Position numbers and translations under genes: made by a program
In this document: positions 1-6,977 of the stretch, piece after piece
How positions within the stretch are numbered: position 1 is the stretch's first letter
How the letters are laid out: each line of letters opens with the position of its first letter
Notes under the pieces: model-generated
The model's database searches: none
Told to the model about the DNA's origin: nothing
What the model saw: the letters and a program-made list of their open reading frames with translations, nothing else
Origin: Baffinella frigidus
Lineage: Eukaryota > Cryptophyceae > Cryptomonadales > Baffinellaceae
Direction of reading: 5' to 3'
Assembly: GCA_026770585.1 (NCBI GenBank)
Contig: MU646342.1
Coordinates: 1,095,115 to 1,118,340 of the forward strand
DNA length: 23,226 nt

Positions 1-7
1 AACCCAC

Positions 8-58
8 CTTATCGTCGGGGTTGGGGAAGGAGGTGACGGCTACCACGAAATCGATCAA
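8..58 (-). pseudogene. pfkB-type kinase exon fragment, copy 3 (5'-truncated)
   Basis: Minus-strand translation reads LIDFVVAVTSFPNPDDKVG, matching the other two copies at 212-283 and 422-493. Homology begins directly after a telomere-like heptamer array (61-196, G-rich in this sense) that ends in ..TTCAG, and the piece ends in AAG|GTGGGT, a good splice donor. Either an exon of a gene continuing left of the window or a dead copy; I cannot tell which. The family assignment is explained under 422-493. Confidence 0.5.
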
Positions 59-60
59 CC

Positions 61-196
61 CCTGAACCCTAGACTCTAAACCCTAAACCCTAACCCCTAC
101 ACCCTAAACCCTAAATCCTAAACCCTAAACCCTGAGCCCTAATCCCTAAACCCTGACCCCCAAACCCCAAACAGTAAACCATAAACCCTAAACCCA
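61..196. repeat. Degenerate telomere-like array (CCCTAAA, C-rich on +)
   Basis: Mostly CCCTAAA units with single-base variants (CCCTGAA, CCCTACA, CCCCAAA). It lies between exon copies 3 and 2 of the pfkB-like fragment. It is interstitial rather than a chromosome end, because unique-looking DNA lies on both sides. Confidence 0.9.
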
Positions 197-211
197 CAAA
201 ACTAAAATCAC

Positions 212-283
212 TTTGTCGTCGGGGTTGGGGAAGGAGGTGACGCCCGCCACAAAGTCAACCGCCGCCACTCCCACCTCCAGCAC
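212..283 (-). pseudogene. pfkB-type kinase exon fragment, copy 2
   Basis: 72 nt on the minus strand encode VLEVGVAAVDFVAGVTSF followed by PNPDDK. It is nearly identical to copy 1 (422-493), with E for A and G for A differences. It ends AAA|GTGATT (donor-like) and runs into the heptamer array at 61-196. Its 5' side lacks the heptamers seen next to copy 1, so this may be the older arrangement. Confidence 0.5.
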
Positions 284-421
284 CGTGCGGTCAACGCGCC
301 GTTGCGAGAGCGGTACCAACCAGGGAACACTTACAACTAGTTCTGTACCGGAGCGTTTTAAATCTGTACCATGATCCTGGTTTTACAATCGAGTTGTAGC
401 GGATTTGGGGGCCGCGTCGAC

Positions 422-493
422 CTTGTCGTCGGGGTTGGGGAAGGAGCTGACGGCTGCCACGAAATCCACCGCCGCCACTCCCACCGCCAGCAC
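422..493 (-). CDS. pfkB-type sugar kinase N-terminal exon, copy 1 (partial)
   Basis: The minus strand reads VLAVGVAAVDFVAAVSSF then PNPDDK. This resembles the first strand-and-loop of pfkB/ribokinase-family kinases, where a V-G-x-x-x-x-D-x-x-A-x-V-x-x-[FY]-P-x-P-[DE]-[DE]-K motif begins the substrate-binding half; plant pfkB proteins have a similar VDFLATV..PNPDDK stretch (from memory, not searched). The 72-nt piece is bounded by CGCAAG|GTGCTG upstream, immediately after CCCGAAA heptamers, and GACAAG|GTCGAC downstream, so it has the form of a phase-0 exon. The rest of the kinase would have to lie to the left, outside the window. Three copies in 500 bp suggest exon duplication linked to the heptamer arrays. 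It could equally be a pseudogene remnant. Confidence 0.5.
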
Positions 494-498
494 CTTGC

Positions 499-780
499 GT
501 TTCGGGTTTCGGGTTTCGGGTTTAGGGTTGGGGGTTGGGGGTTGGGGGTTGGGGGTTGGGGGTTGGGGGTTGGGGGTTGGGGGTTTGGGGCTTGGGATTG
601 AGGGTTTAGGATTTAGGATTTAGGATTTAGGATTTAGGGTGTGGGGTTTAGGTTTGAGGGTTTAGTGTTAGTGTTTAGGGTTTGGGATTTAGGGTTTAGG
701 GCTTAGGGTTTAGGGTCTAGGGTTTAGGGTGTAGGGTTTAGGTTTCAGGGTTTATGGTTTAGGTTTGGGGTTTAGGCTTG
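499..780. repeat. Telomere-like array, G-rich on + (TTTCGGG, TTGGGGG, TTTAGGG)
   Basis: Starts with TTTCGGG units, passes through about eight TTGGGGG units (roughly 530-590), then TTTAGGG-type units. All keep a 7-bp step. Orientation is opposite to the array at 61-196. Short ORFs here (GVGGWGL repeats) are translation of the repeat. Confidence 0.9.
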
Positions 781-836
781 AGTCCCTGCGAGATTCTTTG
801 AGAGACCCCCCGCGAGTGCAGGGTCCGCTCGTCCTA

Positions 837-1006
837 CCACACGAGGCTACCCAGGCGAACAGAATAAAAGGGACTTGGAAAGTTTTGTGGGGAAATGATC
901 ACGTTTCCGCCCGCTGAGCGGTCGGTCGATTACCTTATCTGTGATCATTTCCCCACAAAACTTTAAAAGTCCCCTTTTTTATGTTCGCCTGGGTAGCCTC
1001 GTGTGG
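837..1006. mobile_element. Fold-back element Q with TA flanks
   Basis: Inverted arms of about 66 bp (837-902 and 941-1006), roughly 90% complementary, around a 38-bp loop. Ends are CCACACGAGG...CCTCGTGTGG, and a TA lies on each side (835-836, 1007-1008). Non-coding; looks like a MITE. The CCACACGAG end is shared with the element at 18881-19071. Confidence 0.75.
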
Positions 1007-1052
1007 TAGCGCTGCCTCACGCGGGTCGACCAACTTTTCCCGGACAGTACTA

Positions 1053-1152
1053 TCCCTTAAGTGACCAGTAGGCTCATACGCCCTACGGTAGGGTCCTAGG
1101 ACCTGCCTACGGCGAGTTAGGGCGATTAATCGCCCTATGGCCACTTACGGGA
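1053..1152. mobile_element. MITE family B, copy 1
   Basis: Terminal inverted repeats TCCCTTAAGTG.../...CCACTTACGGGA, TA on both sides. The core has CCCTACGGTAGGGTCCTAGG, and next to the right arm a hairpin GGGCGATTAATCGCCC. The same site holds a different hairpin in every other B copy. Confidence 0.85.
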
Positions 1153-1207
1153 TAGATGTATGCAGTGTATAACTACATGTAACGCTCCGTGGGAAAGACA
1201 GCACCGA

Positions 1208-1350
1208 GGTATCGCTCTGCCTCACGCGGGTTAACCGACTATTCACAAGTTGACATGCTGGGTGTGCGGTGCAAATCCGTCAACTTTGAAGCGGGAAAGA
1301 GCCCGGGCTCACTAAATTGGTGGGCGCACATAGACTGAGGAAGCGCTACC
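1208..1350. repeat. Dispersed repeat P, copy 1
   Basis: About 140 bp similar (estimated by eye at ~80%) to the reverse complement of 14920-15060. Shared landmarks are GCGGGAAAGAGCCCGGGCTC and ACTATTC.CAAGTTG. Ends are weakly inverted (GGTATCGCTC / AAGCGCTACC), so it may be a small transposon relic. A fragment of its left end also follows element Q at about 1005-1032. Confidence 0.65.
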
Positions 1351-1564
1351 AGCAGCAACCCGATGTTTAACCGGATCGGGTACTGTAGCAAATTTCAGCT
1401 AAACCCAAGAAATATCTTGGGGATCTCCCGTCAGCAATTCGAGGTCCCTAGGGTTGCCTACCGTAGGGTCCTACGAATAAAACAAAAACAAAAATACATT
1501 CCCGGATCCTGCAAGGATCCGGTAAAAGCTGCTACGGGTTGCTGGTGGTAGACTGTAATGCCAC

Positions 1565-1712
1565 AAGCTAATGCCAGCGGACCCCTTAGCCTACGGTAGC
1601 AACCTCCCATCCTCCTACGACGTTTAAAACGAAAATGTCTTTAAAAGTCGTAGGAGGGGGGCTCCTACCGTAGGCAATCCGTAGGCTCTAAGGACCTCGC
1701 TGGCGTTAGCTT
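1565..1712. mobile_element. Fold-back element C
   Basis: Inverted ends AAGCTAATGCCAGCG / CGCTGGCGTTAGCTT, nested inner arms CCTACGGTAG / CTACCGTAGG and CCTCCTACGAC / GTCGTAGGAGG. Non-coding. Its CTACGGTAG core motif recurs in families A, B, F and G although the ends are unrelated. Confidence 0.7.
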
Positions 1713-1940
1713 TTCACTTGAACTGAGACTGTTGCCCACGCAAGCACGGTTGCGTTTCCGGGACACGGTCGACGTCCTGACTGCGCTCCGATCTCAAGGT
1801 TCGTACCACACGCATTTTGCAGTGAAGTGTGTTGGTCGTCGGCCAATTCCTGATGGGGTCGCCGGGAACCATACTTCAGAAGTATCTGGCGGATCTGAAC
1901 CGAAGTGACGAATGGATGAAGAATACACTAAGATCCGAGG

Positions 1941-2354
1941 TCAGCCTTGGAGAAGGGATTGCACGGGAATGGTCTGACTGCGCAGGTTGGGTTGCCCCTG
2001 GCATGGAAAGTTCCGTTTTGCGGGAACCTGCTTGTTCGCGAACTCGAGAGGGACATCCACTGGGGCGTGAGTGCTTGCTCGTAAAGCGGTCTGCATCGCG
2101 TCCCGCCTTCGCACAGCACCTACCCACGCGCCCTTGACGCGCGGGAGACTCGGCTTCCAACGAGAATCAGCTGCGAAACAAGGATGTGCGCTGCGAGCGT
2201 CGTGACAGAAAAGGCCAAGGGAGGTCTGAGGAGGAGGTGACGGCAGGAACGCCGCGAAGGCGCGGAGAGGTCGCTCCAAGTCGCAGGGCGATGAGGCCAC
2301 GCGCGGGAGGAGGAGGGCGGTGAGGAGAAGGAGGATCGAGGGGAGGAGTTTCAT
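1941..2354 (-). CDS. Putative secreted or plastid-targeted protein, unknown
   Basis: 137-residue ORF on the minus strand. The in-frame ATG at 2354 is chosen because it starts a textbook signal peptide: MKLLPSILLLLTALLLPRVA, i.e. M-K, a long Leu-rich hydrophobic core, then A-S-S as a likely cleavage site. Next comes LRAFAAFLPSPPP, which is Ala/Ser/Pro-rich with aromatic residues. In algae with secondary plastids a signal peptide followed by such a segment can be a bipartite plastid leader, but that is inference. The remaining ~100 residues match no family I know and look low in secondary structure, so this may be only a first exon, or a chance ORF. The upstream side (about 2430-2500) is AT-rich, as a promoter might be. 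An overlapping plus-strand ORF (1829-2137) has no recognisable features. Confidence 0.35.
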   Translation of the reverse strand: MKLLPSILLLLTALLLPRVASSPCDLERPLRAFAAFLPSPPPQTSLGLFCHDARSAHPCFAADSRWKPSLPRVKGAWVGAVRRRDAMQTALRASTHAPVDVPLEFANKQVPAKRNFPCQGQPNLRSQTIPVQSLLQG

Positions 2355-2650
2355 GAACCCGATCCTGGCGTCCAGACCACAGGTGCCTGGCTTAACAAAT
2401 TGCCCTGTGCGGATCAAGAATTTACTTGTGGAGAGACACCTTCTCCTAATTAATTACTATGGGTCCTTAATTTTCCTAATTGATTTCCTATCGTTCCTCC
2501 AGGACGGCCTATCCTCGGCGTTTCCAACCCCCGCGGATGTCAGGTTTTGTGGCCATGTTGATTTCCATAAACTGCACTCTCTTTTTGCCTATTGAGTTGC
2601 TCCAAATCCGTGCATGATGAGGATGAGCGTGGGATGCCCTTCCCACCCTG

Positions 2651-2768
2651 CAGGGGTACCTCGCTCATAAGAAAGCGCCTCCTCCTAGGACCCTACAGTA
2701 CGGCTATGCCTAGGGCCCTATGGTGGTCCTAGGGGGGGGGGTGCTTTCTTATGAGCGAGGTACCCCTG
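2651..2768. mobile_element. MITE family A, copy 1
   Basis: Near-palindromic 118 bp: CAGGGGTACCTCGCTCATAA at the left and its complement at the right, then C/G homopolymers and a core with CCTAGGACCCTACAGTA..GCCTAGGGCCCTATGGTGGTCCTAGG. TA follows the right end; TG precedes the left (probably a mutated TA). Reference copy for family A. Confidence 0.9.
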
Positions 2769-2830
2769 TAATGCTGAGAGTTTCTCATGAGGGTGCATAC
2801 ATGACGGCCAAGAGGGTACTGAGTAATCAA

Positions 2831-3148
2831 CCTGAACCCTAAACCCTAAACCCTAAACCCTAAACCAGCAACCTTCAACCCCTGATGCCTAAGCAACCAT
2901 AAAAAAATCAACCCTAAACTCGAATCCTAAACCTTGACCTCTAAACCCTAAACCCCAACCCCTAAACCCTAAACCTTACACCCTAAACCCTAAACCCTAA
3001 ATTCTAAACCCTAAACCCTAAACCCTAAACCCTGAACCCTAAACCCTAAACCCAAAACCCGAAACCTTAAACCCTAAACCCTAGACCCTAAACCCTAAAC
3101 CCTAAACCCTAAACCCTGGAACCCGACCCCTAAACCCCAAACCCTCAA
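2831..3148. repeat. Telomere-like array, C-rich on +
   Basis: CCCTAAA and variants over about 315 bp, broken by a short non-repeat piece near 2870-2930. It ends directly at the copied gene 3' end at 3150-3342. Confidence 0.9.
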
Positions 3149-3149
3149 G

Positions 3150-3342
3150 AAAGATTGATAATTTATTGCCAAACAACCAGCGTGAGCCCCACACATGCTA
3201 TGCATTGTGCCCCTACTGTACCTTTAGGTCCTTTAGGTTTTAATTTCTCCCAACATACGCCAACGACACGTCCTTCCGTAGACCCCGTGTCGGCCGCTCA
3301 TACGAGCATTTTCCGGATGGATTCTAACTCCACCTCCTACCG
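3150..3342 (-). pseudogene. Duplicate of a gene 3' end, with a 62-bp insertion
   Basis: Copy of 4994-5125: the minus strand reads EVELESIRKMLV-stop (TGA at 3298-3300), then the 3' UTR and AATAAA (TTTATT on +, 3162-3167). Compared with the intact copy it has an extra ~62 bp (about 3227-3288) matching part of element D. Upstream, homology stops exactly at TAG|GAGGTGGAG, where a heptamer array begins. Probably a non-functional copy. Confidence 0.6.
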
Positions 3343-3806
3343 CAAAACCCTCAACCCTCAACCCTAAACCCTCAACCCTCAACCCTAATCCCTGATCCCT
3401 AAACCGTAAACCGTAAACCGTAAACCCCAAACCCTAAACCCCTAAGCCTGAACCCTAAAATCTGAACCCCGAACCCAAAATCCTGATCCTTAAACCGTAA
3501 ACCGTAAACCCTAAACCGTAAACCCTAAACCCTAAACCCTCAATCCTTAACCCTAAACGCTAAAGCTTAAACCCTAAACCCTAAACCCTAAACCCTAAAC
3601 CCTGAACCCTAAACCCTGAACCCTAAAACCTGAATCCCGAACCCAAAATCCTGACCCCTGAACCCCAAACCCGAAACCCGAAACCCTAAACCCTAAACTG
3701 TAAACCCAAACCCCTAGACCCTGAAGCACACCTTTCACTCGATACCCTCACCCGTAAACCGTAAAACCTAAAACCTGAAACCTAAAACCTAAAACCTAAA
3801 ACCTAA
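3343..3806. repeat. Telomere-like array, C-rich on +
   Basis: CCCTAAA, CCGTAAA, CCCTCAA, CCTAAAA and related units over ~460 bp. Abuts the duplicated exon boundary at 3342. Confidence 0.9.
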
Positions 3807-3825
3807 CTTCGGAGCCCTATGCCTA

Positions 3826-3942
3826 CAAAGGTACCTCGCTCATAAGAAAACGCCCCCTCCTAGGACCCGACAGTAGCCCTATGCCTAGGGCCCTACGGTG
3901 GTCCTAGGGGGTGGCCGTTTTCTTATCAACGATTTTCCCCTG
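3826..3942. mobile_element. MITE family A, copy 2
   Basis: CAAAGGTACCTCGCTCATAA at the left, degraded right arm ending TTTTCCCCTG, TA on both sides (3824-3825, 3943-3944). Core matches copy 1 in the same orientation. Confidence 0.85.
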
Positions 3943-3968
3943 TACAGCACGGTGTCTCCGGCGGTCTC

Positions 3969-4175
3969 TTTAGGTCCGTTAGGTTCTTCGAGCTCCCATC
4001 ATTTATCTCAAAAAACAAGTTCTAAAACTCGTTTTCTTAAGTCAATTCCCCTACAAATTCGTCAACTTATTCTTTACTTTCCGCATAAGTTGACAAATTT
4101 GTACAGGAATTGACTTAAGAAAACGAGTTTTAGAACTCGTTTTCTGAGATAAACATAGGCGGACACCGGAACTGA
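3969..4175. mobile_element. Element D terminal copy split by element E
   Basis: D-end sequence (TTTAGGTCCGTTAGGTTCTT..GAGCTCCCA / CATAGGCGGACACCGGAACT) is interrupted by the hairpin at 4002-4153. The uninterrupted form is seen in reverse complement at about 4708-4754 and in a variant at about 6155-6210. Confidence 0.75.
4002..4153. mobile_element. Fold-back element E nested in D
   Basis: TTTATCTCA...TGAGATAAA ends, arms of about 65 bp that pair almost perfectly (AAAACGAGTTYTARAACTCG, CTTAAGTCAATTCC, AAATTYGTCAACTTA), short loop near 4070-4086. The target is D, and CA or CAT is repeated at the junctions. Non-coding. Confidence 0.8.
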
Positions 4176-4378
4176 TCCTATCGTGCACGGTCCCTCACCT
4201 GACAGCAGCGGACCAATAATCTCGCAGTTGTTTGCATTCAACGTCTATAGGCCGAACCGTACTTTAGACTAACGGAAGGCCCGGGTCGGCCGACGAATCC
4301 AAGCTAATAAATCACGAAATCGAAGCGAAGCAGTTCGACCCCTGGAATCTGAAAAGGTCACATGCTTTCCATCACGTA

Positions 4379-4754
4379 TTAGGTCCTTTAGGTTTTGATT
4401 TCTCCCAACATAGCCAAACGACACGCCGTTCCGTAGAAGGGATCTGCAGAGAAAGCATTTTTGCTTTCGGATCGCGTCCCAACCACGTAGATATCCAATC
4501 GATCGATAGATTGGGTATCCAATCAATCGTATTCCCAACCAAGTAAATATCCAACCGATCGATAGATTGGGCATCCAATCGATAGTTATCCAATCGATCG
4601 CTAGATTGGAGGACAGTCCTGTCATTCACCAGTTGTTTCTGCTGCGATCCTTTGCATCGGAAGGCCTGATGTGATCCGAAAGAAAGCATTTTTTTTGCAA
4701 ATAAGTTCCAGTGTCCGCCTATGTTGGGAGCTCGAAGAACCTAACGGACCTAAA
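4379..4754. mobile_element. Element D, full copy with ~95-bp inverted ends
   Basis: Left end TTAGGTCCTTTAGGTT..CTCCCAACATAG and the reverse complement at the right (CTATGTTGGGAG..AACCTAACGGACCTAAA) continue inward to GCTTTCGGATC on both sides. Inside (about 4488-4612) is a tandem repeat of ~24 bp built on CCAATCGATCGATAGATTGG. ORFs here (IDWIPNLSIDW) only translate that repeat. No transposase seen. Confidence 0.7.
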
Positions 4755-5006
4755 GTTGAATAAGGGACAAACCTCTCCCGGTTTAACCAGAAAATCCATT
4801 TCTTTTGTTGGTTTTTAGGGAGTCTAGAGGGCAGACGTCGAGGCCGAGGCTTATATCTCCTTATAGTTGACGTGACTGTGTGGACATGACCTGTGTAAAG
4901 TCACTCCGGTCATCCTACATAGGGTAATATCCCCAGAGGGACAGGCCTCAAGGCTCCACATCCTGTAGGTCCTTCAGTGGTCACCTAGGACCAGAGAGAT
5001 TGATAA

Positions 5007-5012
5007 TTTATT
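5007..5012 (-). promoter_or_regulatory. Polyadenylation signal AATAAA
   Basis: AATAAA on the minus strand, about 70 nt downstream of the TGA at 5082-5084. It is conserved in the duplicate at 3162-3167, which supports the exon's orientation and identity as a gene 3' end. Confidence 0.5.
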
Positions 5013-5081
5013 GCCAAACAACCATCGTCAGCGCCGCACATGCTCCGCATTGTGCCACTTACTGTACCCCGTGTCGGCCGC

Positions 5082-5303
5082 TCATACGAGCATTTTCCGG
5101 ATGGATTCTAACTCCACCTCCTGAAGGACCTCCTGTGCTGCGAGGGTGGGCGGTGCGTGGTGCTTGGCGGACTGCGAATATTTTACTGCCCCTAGAATAT
5201 GGGTGTAACGTGACAAAACATGTACTACAAAGGCCTCAACGACAACTTCTTCGAGGCAAGTTGGATTTGACAAAGAGACATGTAGTCCACCGTGTGTTAC
5301 GGT
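5082..5303 (-). CDS. Terminal exon of an unrecognised gene (73 residues)
   Basis: Open from a likely acceptor (CAACTCTAG|ACC at 5303/5304) to TGA. It encodes TVTHGGLHVS..LEEVVVEAFVVHVLSRY..APPTLAAQEVLQEVELESIRKMLV. The middle and C-terminus look helical and amphipathic; no family recognised. No in-frame ATG is used: the frame is closed upstream by TAG just before the acceptor, so this is read as a last exon rather than a whole gene. The presumed upstream intron would be the heptamer array at 5308-6048, which on this strand is C-rich and supplies the pyrimidine tract. The 3' UTR with AATAAA follows. A second copy of the last 12 codons plus UTR lies at 3150-3342. I see no convincing upstream exon. 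Confidence 0.4.
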   Translation of the reverse strand, partial: TVTHGGLHVSLSNPTCLEEVVVEAFVVHVLSRYTHILGAVKYSQSAKHHAPPTLAAQEVLQEVELESIRKMLV

Positions 5304-5307
5304 CTAG

Positions 5308-6048
5308 AGTTGAGAGGTTCAGGGTTGAGGGTTTAGAGATTAGGGTTCAGGGTTTAAGGTTTAAGGTTCAGGGTGAAGGGTGTAGGGTGTAGGGTTTAGG
5401 GTGTAGGGCTTAGGGTTAAGGCTTTAGGGTTAAGGGTTTGAGGTTTAGGGTGTAGGTTTTAGGGTGTAGGGTGTGGAGTTTAGGGTGTAGGGTTTTGGTT
5501 CAAGGGTTGAGGGTGAATGGTGTCGGGTACGGGTTTAGGGTTTAGGGTGGAGGCTTTAGATTTCAGGATGAAGGGTGTAGGGTCAAGGGTTTAGGGTAAA
5601 CGGGTCAGGGTTTATGGTTTAGGGTCAAGGGTTTGGGGTTCAGGGTTCAGGGTTTAGGGCTGATGGTTGAGGGTTTGAGGTTTAGGGTTTAGGGTGCAGG
5701 GTGCAGGGTTTAGGGTGCAGGGTTTAGGGTTTAGGGTTTAGGGGTTAGGGGTTAGGGTTCAGGATTTCAGGTTTAGGTTTTAAGGTTTAGGGTTTAGGGT
5801 TTAGGGTTTAGAGTTTAAGGTTTAGGGTATGGGATTAGGGTATGGGTTGTGGGTGTAGGTTTTGGGGTGTAGGTTTTAGGGTGTAGGGTGTAGGGTGTAG
5901 GGTGTAGGGTGTAGGGTGTAGGGTGTAGGGTGAAGGGTGTGGGGTTTAGGGCTTAGGGGGTAGGGTTTAGGGTTTAGAGTTGGTTTAGGGTTTAGGGTTT
6001 AGGGTTTAGGGTTTAGGGTTTAGGGTTTAGAGTTTAGGGTTTAGACCA
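5308..6048. repeat. Long telomere-like array, G-rich on +
   Basis: About 740 bp of TTTAGGG, GTGTAGG, TTCAGGG and similar units. A purer GTGTAGG run lies at roughly 5878-5930 and purer TTTAGGG at 5985-6040. Orientation is opposite to the arrays at 2831-3806. Confidence 0.9.
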
Positions 6049-6077
6049 GACAGACACGGTGCACACCAAGGGAGCTA

Positions 6078-6163
6078 CAGGGGTACCTCGCTCATAAGAA
6101 ATCGCCTGCTCTTAGGACCCATAGTAGTTCTAAGCCTAGTTATGGCGGTCCTAGGGTCCTTTA
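6078..6163. mobile_element. MITE family A, copy 3 (truncated) abutting a D end
   Basis: TA + CAGGGGTACCTCGCTCATAA and most of the A core, then the sequence switches at GGTCCTAGG into a D terminus (TCCTTTAGGTCCTTGAGG..CCATAGGCGGACACCG, to about 6245). The right arm of A is missing. Confidence 0.75.
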
Positions 6164-6244
6164 GGTCCTTGAGGTTTTTTTAACTCCCACCATAGGCGGA
6201 CACCGCAACTAGTTCTGCAGAAAAGCCATGCTTCCTTTCGGATC

Positions 6245-6526
6245 ACATCCAGGCCCCCTGGTGTAGGGGATCGCGGCAGAAACCGGCTAAAGGGTATCTT
6301 CATCGGGCGTTTGAGTTAGGCCAAAGAGGCACAGGCTCGCACACACACCAGGACCAAGTCGGCTGAAGGCTCATATGGTATCCCATCGTTAGGCTCATAG
6401 GAGCTCCAACCACAGATATCTCAGATGGCAAACCAAACAAATTTAGAGGTTTCCCCCAATGTACGGAAGTCAGCAAAGTTAGATAAGGGCAATCCTAGCG
6501 TAAGACGACAGGAGAAGATCTTCCCA
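6245..6526. other. No gene seen
   Basis: No long ORF, no repeat match inside the window and no RNA gene recognised. A 60-codon open stretch from ATG 6425 runs into the MITE at 6527 and is not supported. Confidence 0.5.
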
Positions 6527-6641
6527 CAAGTTTACCTTGCTCATAAGAAAGTACCCCCCTCCCAGGACCACCACAGGGCCCTATGTAGCCCTACTGTAGG
6601 TTCCTGAGGGGGGGCGGTTTCTTATGAGCGAGGTACCCCTG
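6527..6641. mobile_element. MITE family A, copy 4
   Basis: Left end decayed (CAAGTTTACCTTGCTCATAA), right end intact (TTATGAGCGAGGTACCCCTG) followed by TA. Core is reversed relative to copies 1 and 2. Confidence 0.85.
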
Positions 6642-6712
6642 TACCCGGACGACTGCATCGTGCCTAGCTACTTTAGACGTGACCGGGAGCAATCATAAGT
6701 TGACACAACAGG

Positions 6713-6737
6713 AAAACGCTCAGAATCTGAGCGTTTT
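6713..6737. repeat. Short hairpin between AAGTTGAC motifs
   Basis: AAAACGCTCAG / CTGAGCGTTTT, 11-bp stem and 3-nt loop, flanked by AAGTTGACAC on the left and AAAGTTGACT on the right. The AAGTTGAC / GTCAACTT word recurs in several inverted-repeat elements of the window. Confidence 0.6.
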
Positions 6738-6977
6738 GCAAAAGTTGACTCGAGAGCCAATGGAAGTTGACTTTTGCGATTGCCCATCAGGTCTAGCGTA
6801 GGCTGGGATGCGGGAAGGTCCACCTTTTCTTAGAAGGACACAGAACGGTAAAAGACTGTGGATTGGTAACGGCATGACATGGATTGATAGGAAACAAGAA
6901 ACATCACACTGTCAAGGGTTCACACAACCAGCTGTATTCAAACTCGCATCCGCCACACAGCCTCGTGGTCTCACCCA

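Noticed and set aside
61-196. True chromosome end
   Set aside because: Array is degenerate, exon copies lie on both sides, and similar arrays recur throughout the window.
371-623. Gly/Trp-rich ORFs (GVGGWGL repeats)
   Set aside because: Translation of a heptamer array; similar ones occur at 14712-15015 and 16503-16876.
834-1716. CRISPR-like or tandem repeat array
   Set aside because: Repeats are inverted fold-back elements without regular spacers.
4269-4689. Minus-strand ORFs with IDWIPNLSIDW repeats
   Set aside because: They lie in element D and translate its ATCGAT tandem repeat; no conserved frame in other D copies.
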